Source of the DNA: Deltaproteobacteria bacterium GWA2_54_12
GTDB lineage: Bacteria; Desulfobacterota; GWC2-55-46
Reading direction: 5' to 3'
NCBI GenBank assembly: GCA_001795535.1
Contig: MGPK01000017.1
Coordinates: forward strand, 26,605 to 77,027
DNA length: 50,423 bases
The notes under the pieces were generated by a model. The model was given only the letters and a program-made list of their open reading frames with translations. It was not told where the DNA came from and made no database searches. The position numbers and the translations under genes are program-made. Below, in pieces: positions 32,731 through 43,826 of the stretch (positions are counted from its first letter, which is position 1; each line of letters starts with the position of its first letter).

Positions 32731-34065
32731 TTAGTTTCTCTGCCTGAATACGACTCCGACAGGCTCTCCCTCAAGGAAACTTGCCGGGTCACCGCTGTCA
32801 ATCGCCTTCTTCAAAACCTTCAAGGCTTCGCAGGAAGCGTCTATCGTCTTCTTTATGTCCTTTTCCGTGTGCGAGTAGCTTACAAATACCGGCCCGCCGT
32901 AAAGGATGCCTCTTTTCACGGTCTCCTGGAGAAAGACGCTCTTCAGGAGCAGGTCTTCCTCGCCGGATGCGTTCCTCGCGCTGATGCCACCCCTGGGCGG
33001 CTTGCCGTATATCCTGAAGTTGAGGTCAATCGATTCGGCAAACGAGTTGATACCGTTATGCAGCACTTCGCCCATATCCCAGATGTGCTTTATTACGGGT
33101 TTTTCAATGAGCTCTGTTATGGTGGCCCTCGCGGCCGCAAGGCCGATGGTGTCGCCGGAGTAGGTCATCGAGAAGAAGACTTCGTTCAGCTCCTTCATGA
33201 ATTCCTTCTTGCCTACGAGGGCGGATATCGCGAACCCGTTAGCCATTCCCTTGCCAAAGCAGGCAAGGTCAGGAACTACGCTGTAGTACTTCTGCGCCCC
33301 GCCGAGCGAGTACCTGAAGCCCGTGACTATTTCGTCAAGCACGAAGAGCGCGCCGTTTTTGTTCGCGACTTCCTTGGCGAGCTGGAGAAAGTTCTTGCCT
33401 GTCTTGATGTCGATTATCGGGTCAGTGCCCGGCACTTCCATTATCACGCAGCCGATTTTGCCGGGGTTTTCAGCGAAGAGCCTTTCCAGCGACTCTATCT
33501 TGTTGTACTCGAAGGCGTGCATGTAGTCTTTCAGGATTGCCGGTATGCCCTTGCTGCGCGGGGTCACGACAGCGTACCAGTCCTGGCAGCCGTGGTAGCC
33601 GCAGTACGCGATATGGTCTCTTCCCGTTGCGGCCCTCGCGACCTTTACGGCCGCGCTTGTCACATCCGCGCCGTTTTTTCCGAACCTTACCATCTCGGCT
33701 GAGGGTATGACTGTCGAGAGAAGCTCGGCTACTTCAACCTCAAGCGGGTGCATGAGCGTGAAAGTCGTGCCTTCCCTTACCTGGTTTATGACGGCCTCGC
33801 TTACGGCGGCGTAGTCATAGCCGAGCAGAATCGGCCCGAGCGCGAGCGGGTAATCTATGTATTCGTTGCCGTCGACATCCCATACATGAGACCCCTTTCC
33901 CTTTTTCAGGTACTTGGGAGTAACGCCCATTACGAACTGGTTTGGCCCCTTGCTCAAGGTCTGGGTGCCTGCCGGGATTATAGCCTCTGCGCGCTCCCAG
34001 AGCGCGTCGGATGCCGGGAAAAGGCTTACCTTTTTTTCTTCCTTATGAGCTACATTCATTTTCAT
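32731..34065 (-). CDS. Class III aminotransferase, glutamate-1-semialdehyde aminomutase-like
   Basis: The PLP fold type I enzyme has GAQKYYSVVPDLACFGKGMANGF, with the PLP Lys in FGKGMANG, and DEIVTGFR before it. The ending lacks features of true HemL. The start at 34065 has AAAGGTG five bases upstream, giving 444 residues. A GTG at 34071 is the longer option. Such HemL-like aminotransferases recur in nonulosonate loci next to neuB and cytidylyltransferase genes, as here. The substrate is not known. It is distinct from PseC, so the operon has two aminotransferases. Confidence 0.87.
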   Translation of the reverse strand: MKMNVAHKEEKKVSLFPASDALWERAEAIIPAGTQTLSKGPNQFVMGVTPKYLKKGKGSHVWDVDGNEYIDYPLALGPILLGYDYAAVSEAVINQVREGTTFTLMHPLEVEVAELLSTVIPSAEMVRFGKNGADVTSAAVKVARAATGRDHIAYCGYHGCQDWYAVVTPRSKGIPAILKDYMHAFEYNKIESLERLFAENPGKIGCVIMEVPGTDPIIDIKTGKNFLQLAKEVANKNGALFVLDEIVTGFRYSLGGAQKYYSVVPDLACFGKGMANGFAISALVGKKEFMKELNEVFFSMTYSGDTIGLAAARATITELIEKPVIKHIWDMGEVLHNGINSFAESIDLNFRIYGKPPRGGISARNASGEEDLLLKSVFLQETVKRGILYGGPVFVSYSHTEKDIKKTIDASCEALKVLKKAIDSGDPASFLEGEPVGVVFRQRN

Positions 34066-34085
34066 TATCACCTTTCGAATATTGT

Positions 34086-34871
34086 TTATCCGGCCTTTTT
34101 GACTATTCTGTCCTGACGGAGCGATTTGGCGTACCCTTCGTTTCGTGTGGTCGCCGCGTTTATCTTCAATACCTCGGGCTTGCGCCTCAAAAAGCCCAGC
34201 ACCTCGTCCATGTGAAAGACCCGCTCGCCAGCGCCGATGCCTTCGTATATTTCGGTCACGAGCTTAAGATCGCGCTCGTCGTCTACTGTCCAGCGCATGC
34301 CGGAAAGATCGGTGGCGCTCTTTATCTTGCAGAGGCTGAAGACCTGCGGGTTTTTCCATATGTAGGGCGTTACATGCTCGCGCTCAGAGGCAAGGGCCGC
34401 CTCAGCGTGCGCCTTTTTCAGGGCCTCGAACGAGAAGACCTCCGCGTCCAGGCCGTCCGGGTAGGATGAATCTATGCTCACATGGTCGAACCCGCCCTCA
34501 CCAAACTTCTCTATGGCCCTGTCCACGAGCGCAGGGTCGATGAGCGGGCAGTCCGAGGTTACCCTCACGACGGTCCTGGCCCTGAACGACTTCGCGGCTT
34601 GGTAGTACCTGTCAAGGACATCGTCGAGACTGCCTCTTGAAAAGCCGGTTCCGTTAAGCTTGCACCACTCTTCTATGATGTCGTCCTCATGGCCGGTGGT
34701 CGTCGCGACGACTATCTCGTCTATCAGGCTGGATGCCTTGAGCCTGTTGACGACATGCCAGAGCATGGGACGCCCGGCTATGCCTTTCATGACCTTGCCC
34801 GGCAGCCTCGTCGAGCTCATCCTGGCCTGCACTATTGCTACGACCGGCCTCAACTCATTCCTTAAGCGCAT
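34086..34871 (-). CDS. Cytidylyltransferase of the SpsF / acylneuraminate type
   Basis: It activates the nonulosonic acid as a CMP-sugar. The 261-residue protein has the nucleotide-binding start AIVQARMSSTRLPGKVMKGI, then VVATTTGHEDD, VRVTSDCPLIDP and the metal-binding DD pair in WTVDDERDLKLV. The QARMxSTRLPGK form is that of Bacillus SpsF-type proteins rather than classic PseF/NeuA. It overlaps the neuB-like gene by 10 bp, the usual synthase-cytidylyltransferase pairing. Confidence 0.87.
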   Translation of the reverse strand: MRLRNELRPVVAIVQARMSSTRLPGKVMKGIAGRPMLWHVVNRLKASSLIDEIVVATTTGHEDDIIEEWCKLNGTGFSRGSLDDVLDRYYQAAKSFRARTVVRVTSDCPLIDPALVDRAIEKFGEGGFDHVSIDSSYPDGLDAEVFSFEALKKAHAEAALASEREHVTPYIWKNPQVFSLCKIKSATDLSGMRWTVDDERDLKLVTEIYEGIGAGERVFHMDEVLGFLRRKPEVLKINAATTRNEGYAKSLRQDRIVKKAG

Positions 34872-35911
34872 ATGTCCTCCCTCTGGACCGGCATGTCCTT
34901 CACCAGGTCGCGGAGCGCGGTCTTTCCGATTATCCCGCCCAGGTCCCTTGGCTCTAAGCCGTAGGCGTGACGGACGAGCTTTACCATGTCAGTGGTTATG
35001 ACATCACCCCTGTGGATGTCGGTCCTGGCGTAAATAGACCTCCTGGCCCCGACCCTTTCGGCCATCTCGCTTTCCGAGGGCCTTTTCACCCCGTCGCCGA
35101 GGGCCTTTTCGAGGTTCCTTATCTCAGAGACCATGAACTTGAATTCCTCGACCTCCATTGCGTAGGGGTGGTCTGGCCCCTTCAATTTCCTGTCGAGGGT
35201 TATGTGCTTTTCGATTATCGACGCTCCGAGCGCTACGGCGGCGGTGGCGACCGTGTTTCCGGGCGTGTGGTCGGAAAAGCCGACCGGGCAGCCGAACTCC
35301 CTGGCTAGCGTTGTCATTGCCGTGATGTTCATGTCCTCGTACTTCGGCGGATAAAGGGAAGCGCAGTGGAGAAGGGCCGCCTCGAAGTTTTTCTGCTCGA
35401 GTATGACCTCTACCGCTCTTCTGACCTCTTCGAGGTAAGCGGCTCCGGTCGAAAGTATTATCGGTTTGCCGTATGAGGCCACCTGTTTCAAGAGCGGCTC
35501 GTTGGTCAACTCGCCGGAGGCAAGCTTGAATGCCGGTACGCCTATCTCATGCAATAGCTCTGCCCTGCCCTCGTCAAACGGAGCCGAAAGAAATGTTATG
35601 CCTACGGAAGCGCAAAATTGAAAGAGCAGCTCGTGCCACTGCTCAGGCACTGTGAGGCGTTCGATTATGGGGTAAGCCGGGTGGGCAGACCACTTGCCGT
35701 CGGTATCGGGTCTCAAGGGGTTCAAAAGGCCCTCAGCCGTAAACGACTGGAATTTTACAGCGTCAGCGCCCGCGTATTTGGCGGCCCTTATTATCTCTTT
35801 TGCCTTTTCCAGGTCAGAGTCGTGGTTCGAGCCTATCTCCGCGATGACATAAGTGGGGTATCCGGTTCCGACTGATCTTCCCGATATTTTTATCGTGCTC
35901 CTCATTTTCAT
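34862..35911 (-). CDS. pseI: Nonulosonic acid synthase (NeuB/PseI/LegI/SpsE family)
   Basis: It condenses a 6-carbon amino sugar with phosphoenolpyruvate to give the 9-carbon acid. The 349-residue TIM barrel has VIAEIGSNHDSDLEKA near 23, DAVKFQSF near 50, GFSDHTPG near 212 and EKHITLDRKLKGPDH near 237, plus a C-terminal SAF (antifreeze-like) domain from about 285 with RRSIYARTDI. With PseB and PseC in the same operon, PseI is the most likely specificity. LegI or SpsE cannot be excluded. The ATG overlaps the preceding stop by 4 bp. Confidence 0.88.
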   Translation of the reverse strand: MKMRSTIKISGRSVGTGYPTYVIAEIGSNHDSDLEKAKEIIRAAKYAGADAVKFQSFTAEGLLNPLRPDTDGKWSAHPAYPIIERLTVPEQWHELLFQFCASVGITFLSAPFDEGRAELLHEIGVPAFKLASGELTNEPLLKQVASYGKPIILSTGAAYLEEVRRAVEVILEQKNFEAALLHCASLYPPKYEDMNITAMTTLAREFGCPVGFSDHTPGNTVATAAVALGASIIEKHITLDRKLKGPDHPYAMEVEEFKFMVSEIRNLEKALGDGVKRPSESEMAERVGARRSIYARTDIHRGDVITTDMVKLVRHAYGLEPRDLGGIIGKTALRDLVKDMPVQREDICA

Positions 35912-36966
35912 CTGCTCCTTATCTTCAAACTGGATTCGAGCGGAAAATACACTTTGCCGCCCCTTCTGTGCGATTCGTGCACCGCGAGGGCCGCTTCGAG
36001 AGCGGCCAGTCCGTCTTGAGGCCCGTTCCTGCTGCTCACCCGGCCTTCCATCGCGTCAAGGAGGTTGGTAAGCGCCCCGGTCCAGATGTTGGCCTCTTCA
36101 AATTCCGGGAACTCGACCCTGTAAAGCTCCTTGAAGCCGGTATAATGCGTGCTTGCCGAAGGCCTGTAATATTCAAGCAGGCCGTTGTTGCCTATCCTTA
36201 TCCTGCCGTGGCTCCCGATAATGTCGAACTCGAAGAAAAAATAACCTTTTGACTCGGCGAAGACCGCGCCGTGAACGCCGTTTTTAAATTTTATGAACGC
36301 CCGCCCGCCCCTGTCGTCCGCGATGTCCCAGGGAAGGCTGCCAGTAGCGTCCTCAAGCGTCCCTTCTATCCACTCGATGTCGCCGCCAAACCAGCGGAGG
36401 ACATCGAAGGCGTGAGTGCCGGTATGGATAAAGCTTCCGCTGAAATGGCTCGTGATGGACTGAAGTACGCCTATTCCGCCGTTCTCAATAATCTCTTTTA
36501 CCTTTGCGTACTCAGGACTCCACCTTCTCATGTGGGAGACGACCATCTCAGTGCCGTTCTCTTTGGCTGCCTCGACAATCGCCCTGGCCTCATCCATGGA
36601 GGTGGCGACAGCCTTTTCGCACCAGATGCCCTTTGCCCCGGCCCCGGCGGCGTCGATCACCATCGCCGCCCTTTCCGGCGCCCAGGCGCATATGCTGACG
36701 ATGTCTAACCTTTCCTGCAAGAGCATCTCCCTGTAATCAAGGTACAGTTTTTCGACCCCGTACCTTCTGCCAAACTCACGGAGCCTTGCCGGGTCAGCAT
36801 CCGAGGCCGCCGTGACCTGGACTTTACCCATCCTTGCAAGCTCCTCGTAAGCCCCCATGTGAGTGCAGGGCTTTTTCTCAAGCGGGTCGTCTTCCAGCAT
36901 CCAGGCGACCCTGCCGCAGCCTATTAGCGCGGCCCTGTAAGGCCCCTCAGGCCGCTTCCGGTCCAT
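35908..36966 (-). CDS. Gfo/Idh/MocA family oxidoreductase, second copy
   Basis: The 352-residue protein has the Rossmann motif AALIGCGRVAWML near 12, WCEKAVA near 118 in place of the usual EKP (the Pro is Ala), and GTHAFDVLRWFG near 190 with the likely catalytic His. It is not a close copy of the protein at 31700-32713. It overlaps the zinc-ribbon gene by 20 bp upstream and the nonulosonate synthase by 4 bp downstream, so its product is probably used just before or alongside the condensation step. Confidence 0.85.
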   Translation of the reverse strand: MDRKRPEGPYRAALIGCGRVAWMLEDDPLEKKPCTHMGAYEELARMGKVQVTAASDADPARLREFGRRYGVEKLYLDYREMLLQERLDIVSICAWAPERAAMVIDAAGAGAKGIWCEKAVATSMDEARAIVEAAKENGTEMVVSHMRRWSPEYAKVKEIIENGGIGVLQSITSHFSGSFIHTGTHAFDVLRWFGGDIEWIEGTLEDATGSLPWDIADDRGGRAFIKFKNGVHGAVFAESKGYFFFEFDIIGSHGRIRIGNNGLLEYYRPSASTHYTGFKELYRVEFPEFEEANIWTGALTNLLDAMEGRVSSRNGPQDGLAALEAALAVHESHRRGGKVYFPLESSLKIRSR

Positions 36967-37129
36967 CGAAGAACCCGTCCGCCAGATCCGGGACAGCTAG
37001 CTTTTCCTTTTTTTCCACGAGGACACCTTCACAATCAGGGCACACGAGGCGTTTTCCGGCCCTATACATGTGATTTACTCCCCAGCCCCAGAATTCCCTG
37101 GAGCATTTTCCGCATACGAACTTGGGCAT
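36947..37129 (-). CDS. Small zinc-ribbon protein in the sugar operon
   Basis: The protein is 60 residues from the ATG at 37129, which has AGGAGA with good spacing, and another ATG lies three bases earlier. Two Cys pairs (FVCGKCSREF and LVCPDCEG), 21 residues apart, form a zinc ribbon. The rest is a short acidic tail. No enzyme domain is present. It sits between pseC and a Gfo/Idh gene and overlaps the latter. Two methyltransferases of the operon also carry Cys-pair ribbons or part of one. It may hold a complex together or bind an enzyme, which is speculation. Confidence 0.75.
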   Translation of the reverse strand: MPKFVCGKCSREFWGWGVNHMYRAGKRLVCPDCEGVLVEKKEKLAVPDLADGFFDGPEAA

Positions 37130-37151
37130 CATCTGTCTCCTTTCCTTGACC

Positions 37152-39411
<2,260 letters not shown>

Positions 39412-39562
39412 CTAGACAATAAAATTCAATTTTTACGGCAAGTTACAAAAAGAAGAGGCAGCTGAGGCGGTTTTCTGTCAGGTGTTTACCGGAGAATAGT
39501 CAAATAAATGACTCGCCAGAAGTGTCAGAAAAATTTTCCCTGGGGGGTGGATATTTTTGCCT

Positions 39563-39582
39563 GGGGGCCCGCAAGGGCCCCC
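39563..39582 (-). terminator. GC-rich hairpin after fliW, possible terminator
   Basis: An 8-bp stem (GGGGGCCC 39563-39570 with GGGCCCCC 39575-39582) with a 4-base loop starts 7 bases after the fliW stop. The downstream run is AGGCAAAAATAT, not a T run, so it is not a canonical terminator. It may still end csrA-fliW transcripts. Confidence 0.5.
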
Positions 39583-39588
39583 TTTGGC

Positions 39589-40041
39589 TTACATCTTGAT
39601 GGAGAAGTGGGAAGGATAGTCCTCTTTATCGAGGACGCACTGGATGGCTTTCATATTGTCGGCGTTGAAAACTACCGGCCCCTTGAGGTTCAGGCTCAGC
39701 TCTTTGGTGTCCTGCGAGACGCAGACCATCACGAGAGTTATGAGGCTGCCCGGGTCCTTCACCCCGAGCCCGTCCGCGTCGGCTTTTCTGAGCGGCACCG
39801 CGTACTCGGGCTTGAACTGGTTCGGGTCGGTCATGAGGAACGCCACAGCCGGGTCGTCCACGGCCTGAAGCCACCGGAAGACTCCATCGGCGTCGTGGTC
39901 TATCAGTATAAATCTCCGGAGCTTCTCGAACCCCGGCACTCCCTGCACGAAACTGATTATTTTCTCTCCGGCAACCGAGATGTCACCGAAACGGCTCGTC
40001 TTGAAGCATACTGCTGATACCGGTTTTTCCGCTGTGTTCAT
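39589..40041 (-). CDS. fliW: Flagellar assembly factor FliW, CsrA antagonist
   Basis: FliW binds CsrA and releases flagellin mRNA from repression when flagellin is low. The 150-residue beta-rich protein has SRFGDISVAGEKIISFVQGVPGFE at the start and TLVMVCVSQD in the middle, both typical. It begins inside the csrA stop codon (ATGA overlap), the conserved csrA-fliW arrangement. Confidence 0.94.
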   Translation of the reverse strand: MNTAEKPVSAVCFKTSRFGDISVAGEKIISFVQGVPGFEKLRRFILIDHDADGVFRWLQAVDDPAVAFLMTDPNQFKPEYAVPLRKADADGLGVKDPGSLITLVMVCVSQDTKELSLNLKGPVVFNADNMKAIQCVLDKEDYPSHFSIKM

Positions 40042-40265
40042 TTTTTCCTGAACCCCTTCAGTGTGTCGGCTATCTGGCTCGGCAGCCCCGCGGCCCGGAT
40101 GTTCTCATCCTGTATCCGGAGGTATACCTCTTCCCTGTGGACCGGGCAGGCGTTCGGAGCCTGGATGCCGAGCTTTACCTGGTTGTCTTTCACCTCGACG
40201 ATGACTACCTTGATGTCCTCGCCTATCCTTATGCCTTCGCCTGACTTCCTTGTCAAAACAAGCAT
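40038..40265 (-). CDS. csrA: Carbon storage regulator CsrA
   Basis: The RNA-binding protein recognises GGA in hairpin loops. The 75-residue protein has the canonical MLVLTRKSGEGIRIG start, VKLGIQAP and VHREEVY with the key Arg, plus a helical C-terminal extension as in CsrA that is bound by FliW. The flagellin leader at 21490-21525 is its likely target. The SD GGGAGG lies about 12 bases upstream of the ATG. Confidence 0.97.
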   Translation of the reverse strand: MLVLTRKSGEGIRIGEDIKVVIVEVKDNQVKLGIQAPNACPVHREEVYLRIQDENIRAAGLPSQIADTLKGFRKK

Positions 40266-40293
40266 TTGTTTTTTGCCCTCCCTGGCAGTTCTT

Positions 40294-40438
40294 AGGCTGC
40301 CTCTAAAAAGCAGCTATTTTTTCTGAAATCAAGGAAGGGTGGAAATGAAAAGCGCAGCATATATTTAGAATATGTGAGCATTTTCATTTACGCCCTGACA
40401 AAGAGGTCAGGAAAAAGAGCAATTTTTAGAGGTAGCCT
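40294..40438. repeat. About 145-bp palindromic element between flgL and csrA
   Basis: The arms are imperfect inverted repeats. The left arm runs AGGCTGCCTCTAAAAAG to TTTTTTCTG (40294-40325). The right arm, reverse complemented, begins AGGCTACCTCTAAAAATTG (40408-40438). It starts five bases after the flgL stop on the minus strand and fills nearly the whole spacer. It may end flg transcription before csrA. Confidence 0.75.
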
Positions 40439-40443
40439 TTCTT

Positions 40444-41325
40444 CTAAAGATAATCGAATATATTCAAGCTGAAGACCTTGCCGGCCGACGCGAGAGCGGC
40501 CTCGAGGGCAACCTGGTTGGACTTCATGTCCGATATGAGAGTCGTTATGTCAGCGTCCTCCATATCGGATATTTTTATCTTCACCTCGAGCCTGTATGCA
40601 GAGAAGTCATCCTTGGCCGCACTCAGCCTTGATACCCTGCCGCCTATGTCTGAGACCGACGACGAGACCTGGTTAAAGGAATTCTCCAGCCCCGTGATGG
40701 CGGAATGTACCCCCGCGGTGTCGTTCGCGGCCAGGGCCGCTGAAAAATCAGCCACTGTCTGGAGTATGTCCACTCCCCCGGCGGTGCCCCTGAAGACCTC
40801 GCCCCCGTTCACGCCGATGCTTATCGACCCTGAAGGGCTTATCTTCAACTGCTGGGTGTTAGCGTCTCCCTGGAAAGCCCCGGAAGCGTCAAACGCCGCG
40901 GTGTCTGTTTTGTACCCGGCAAATACATACCTGCCCTCGAAGTTCGAGTTGCCAAGATGGATGAGCTCGTCGCGGAGGTTATCCACCTCGGATTTTATCA
41001 GGTTCCTTGACTCCGCGCCTGAAAGGCCGCTTGCCGCCGTAACCGCGAGTTCCTGGAGCCTCGTCAGAGCGTCCTTTGCCCTGTCCAGGGCGGTCTCGGT
41101 AAAACTCAGCGCGGCTAACCCGTAATCAGCGTTCTTGTCGTACTGGTCTATGGACGACAAAAGCGACTTCGAGGTCAGGATGGCGTGCGCGCTTGCCGGG
41201 TTGTCAGAAGCCGAGTTGACCTTATGCCCGGTAGCCATCTGCCTGTTCAGCCTGTATATGGCTTCCTGGCGCCTCATGAGATCGTTCACATAGGCGTCAT
41301 ACGAAAGGTTCTGGGTTATCCTCAT
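40444..41325 (-). CDS. flgL: Flagellar hook-associated protein 3, FlgL
   Basis: FlgL joins hook to filament. The 293-residue flagellin-like protein has the N-terminal start MRITQNLSYDAYVNDLMRRQ and MATGHKVNSASDNPASA, and the C-terminal helix ends ALASAGKVFSLNIFDYL. It is four bases after flgK. Confidence 0.95.
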   Translation of the reverse strand: MRITQNLSYDAYVNDLMRRQEAIYRLNRQMATGHKVNSASDNPASAHAILTSKSLLSSIDQYDKNADYGLAALSFTETALDRAKDALTRLQELAVTAASGLSGAESRNLIKSEVDNLRDELIHLGNSNFEGRYVFAGYKTDTAAFDASGAFQGDANTQQLKISPSGSISIGVNGGEVFRGTAGGVDILQTVADFSAALAANDTAGVHSAITGLENSFNQVSSSVSDIGGRVSRLSAAKDDFSAYRLEVKIKISDMEDADITTLISDMKSNQVALEAALASAGKVFSLNIFDYL

Positions 41326-41329
41326 CTGC

Positions 41330-42967
41330 CTACCTCAGCCTCAGAATCGTATCCATCATCTGGTCGACGGTGCTCAAGACCTTGGCGGCCGCCTCGTAAG
41401 CCCTCTGGAGCTTTACGAGGTTTATCGCCTCTTCCTCGATGGACACGCCTGAGACAGTTTCCTTCGCCGCCCTTAGTTCCTGCGTGAAGTTGCTCTGGGC
41501 TTCGTAATTTATCCTCGCGTCCTTGGCGGCTGTGCCAAGGTCCGTGACTATGCTGTTATAGAACTGGCTGAAAGTCGTGCTCCCTATGACCGAGCCGTCC
41601 TTCAAGTCCGCTATCGCCAGCGCGTTTGCATTGTCGCCGGGCAGGCCCGTGGAAGTGGCGGACGCGGCAATCTTTCTCGGGTCGGTCAGGGCGACTTCCA
41701 TCTCAAAGGCCGCGTTTTTCGTGGAGCTCACGACAAACCTGTCGCCTCCCTGCGGGGCCTTGGAACTGTCGGCTATGATGACGCTCAGGCCGTCGAACGA
41801 TATCACGGCCCCGGAAGTATACGCGCCGTTCGAGACCACGGCGTCGGTATTGAGGTTGACTACATTGTAGGCCCCTGGCCCTGAAAACCTTATCTCGTAA
41901 TCATCGAGAGTAAGGGCGCTTAAGTCTGTTACCATACCGCTGGTTATGGCCGCCCCGCCGGAATTGGCGCTGCTGGCGTTAGCGTAGACGGAAAGCGGCG
42001 AGAAAAAATCCGCCCCTGTCGAGCCGTCGAGGCCGTAACCCTGAGCGTGCTGCAGATTTACTTCTTTTATTATCGAAGCTGAAAGGAGGTTTATGCGCTC
42101 CTTCGCGTCTTTGTAATAAGCTATGCCTTCGAGGTCGCCCTTGAGGCTCCCGCCGGTTATCCTGCCGTTGATCGTGCCGCCATTGAGCATGAGGCCCGGG
42201 GTGTCAATGTCCCTGGGGTCGGGCCGCACAGTAAGGGTCGCGGTCTTGTTTGCGGCCACAATAAAAGAGCCGCCGATATAGACATCGACCTGCCCGATAT
42301 CGTTTTCCGTCACATTAATGTCAACCAGCCCGGAAAGCTCCTCCAGGAGGATATCCCGCTTGTCCCTCAAGTCGTTCGCTGATGTGCCTGAAAGCTCAAC
42401 CGAGGATATCTGGGCGTTGAAGCCGGCTATCCTTTCAGCCAGGCCGTTTATGTCAGCGACCTTATGCTCTATCTGGGAGTTTACGCTCGCGAGGTTGCGG
42501 TCCAGGTTGGTTGCCGCGTGATTGAAGGTGTCAGAAAGAACCCGCGCGTTGGAAAGCATCGCTGCCCTCTCACCGTAGGCAGAGGGGTTTGCCGCGACAT
42601 CAGCCGCGGAATTGAAAAAAGCATCTAACCTTGTGGAAAGGCCAGCGCCGTCAAAGTCGTTAAGTATGGATTCCAGGCCCGCCAGGTGCTGTCCCCTTGT
42701 CTCAAACCTTGAAAGCGCCGATTGAGCGTCCCGGAGCTGTATCGTCTGAAAGCTGTCGTATACGCGCTCGACTGCCGCTACATCCACGCCGGTGCCGAAG
42801 AACTGGCCGCCGAAGTTCACGGGGTTCATCGTCTCAAGGACGACCCTCTGCCTCGTGTATCCGGCCGTGTTCGCGTTCGCTATGTTATGGGAGGTGACAT
42901 TTATTGCCTTCTGGTTGGCCTGAAGGGCAGTCTTGGCTATGTCGAATATGCCGTTAAGGGTAGACAT
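41330..42967 (-). CDS. flgK: Flagellar hook-associated protein 1, FlgK
   Basis: FlgK is the first hook-filament junction protein. The 545-residue protein has the Flg_bb_rod start (GIFDIAKTALQANQ, then SHNIANANTAGYTRQRV) and the C-terminal block INLVKLQRAYEAAAKVLSTVDQMMDTIL. The central region has repeat-like junction domains. It lies three bases after flgN. Confidence 0.96.
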   Translation of the reverse strand: MSTLNGIFDIAKTALQANQKAINVTSHNIANANTAGYTRQRVVLETMNPVNFGGQFFGTGVDVAAVERVYDSFQTIQLRDAQSALSRFETRGQHLAGLESILNDFDGAGLSTRLDAFFNSAADVAANPSAYGERAAMLSNARVLSDTFNHAATNLDRNLASVNSQIEHKVADINGLAERIAGFNAQISSVELSGTSANDLRDKRDILLEELSGLVDINVTENDIGQVDVYIGGSFIVAANKTATLTVRPDPRDIDTPGLMLNGGTINGRITGGSLKGDLEGIAYYKDAKERINLLSASIIKEVNLQHAQGYGLDGSTGADFFSPLSVYANASSANSGGAAITSGMVTDLSALTLDDYEIRFSGPGAYNVVNLNTDAVVSNGAYTSGAVISFDGLSVIIADSSKAPQGGDRFVVSSTKNAAFEMEVALTDPRKIAASATSTGLPGDNANALAIADLKDGSVIGSTTFSQFYNSIVTDLGTAAKDARINYEAQSNFTQELRAAKETVSGVSIEEEAINLVKLQRAYEAAAKVLSTVDQMMDTILRLR

Positions 42968-42970
42968 TGA

Positions 42971-43462
42971 CTATGCCCCCTCTGAAAGGCGCGAGCCTTT
43001 TACGGCAAAGCCGTCAAAAGAGCCTGTCGCCTTGTAAGTGCTCGGCTGCATGAAGTTCCCCAGGAAACCCAGGGTCTTGGCCACATTCTCCATGGAACTT
43101 TCAATGATAAGGCTGTTGAGCCCGTTTATCTCTTTTATGGTGTAAGAAAGAGAAAATAATGTCTTCTGGCATTCTTCGAGTACAGATGATTTTGCCGCCG
43201 CCAGCTCTATCAGGGAAGTCAGGTTTACTTCCCGTGCGGGCTCGCCACCAAGGGCAGCCAGACTCTCCTTCAGAAGAGGCTGCCTTGCCTCTGTAGCCGC
43301 GCGTATCCTCATGGCCAAGTGCTCTTTTTGGCTTACGGTCTCATAAAGCCCCTTGTAGTCCCGCCCCACTATGCACTCGGTTTCCCTGTGCAATACGCAG
43401 ATGAGGTCCTTGAAAAGCTCTATTTCACGATTGAGATGGCCTATGAGGTTTTCGTTTTCCAT
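42971..43462 (-). CDS. flgN: FlgN-like export chaperone
   Basis: The 163-residue helical protein is encoded between flgM and flgK, as flgN usually is. The segment LFKDLICVLHRETECIVGRDYKGLYETVSQKE and the later helices fit the FlgN family, which escorts FlgK and FlgL to export. Similarity in this family is weak, but the position is decisive. Confidence 0.85.
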   Translation of the reverse strand: MENENLIGHLNREIELFKDLICVLHRETECIVGRDYKGLYETVSQKEHLAMRIRAATEARQPLLKESLAALGGEPAREVNLTSLIELAAAKSSVLEECQKTLFSLSYTIKEINGLNSLIIESSMENVAKTLGFLGNFMQPSTYKATGSFDGFAVKGSRLSEGA

Positions 43463-43466
43463 TTTC

Positions 43467-43781
43467 TCATTTCTTGTGCAGGGCGTCCCTTACGGCGCGT
43501 TCTATCATTCTTTCCGCGACCTTGCCCGCATCAACATGGTAGTTGCCATGCTCTATGTCGGTTTTGAGCTTCACGACCTTCTCTGTCCTTACATCCGGAA
43601 CCGAATCAAGAAGGACCTTTGCCCTGTTCATCTGGCGCGCCATCGAGGAGATGTCAACATTGTCCCCTGAAGATACCCCGCCTCCGGCCACGCCGTTTTT
43701 CTTTATATTTCCGCTATCTCCGGCCTTTTTGACGAAATTGTCGGTGCCTACGCCACCGGGTTTTTTACCGCCTATTTTCAT
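43467..43781 (-). CDS. flgM: Anti-sigma-28 factor FlgM
   Basis: FlgM holds sigma-28 until it is exported after hook completion. The 104-residue protein has a Gly/Lys-rich disordered N-terminus, the family segment SGDNVDISSMARQM, and the sigma-28-binding C-terminus RTEKVVKLKTDIEHGNYHVDAGKVAERMI. It has its own sigma-28 promoter. flgN follows after four bases. Confidence 0.94.
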   Translation of the reverse strand: MKIGGKKPGGVGTDNFVKKAGDSGNIKKNGVAGGGVSSGDNVDISSMARQMNRAKVLLDSVPDVRTEKVVKLKTDIEHGNYHVDAGKVAERMIERAVRDALHKK

Positions 43782-43826
43782 TTGTACCCCCTCCTGTAAT
43801 GCCGTTTATCCGGTTACTTACCTTCA

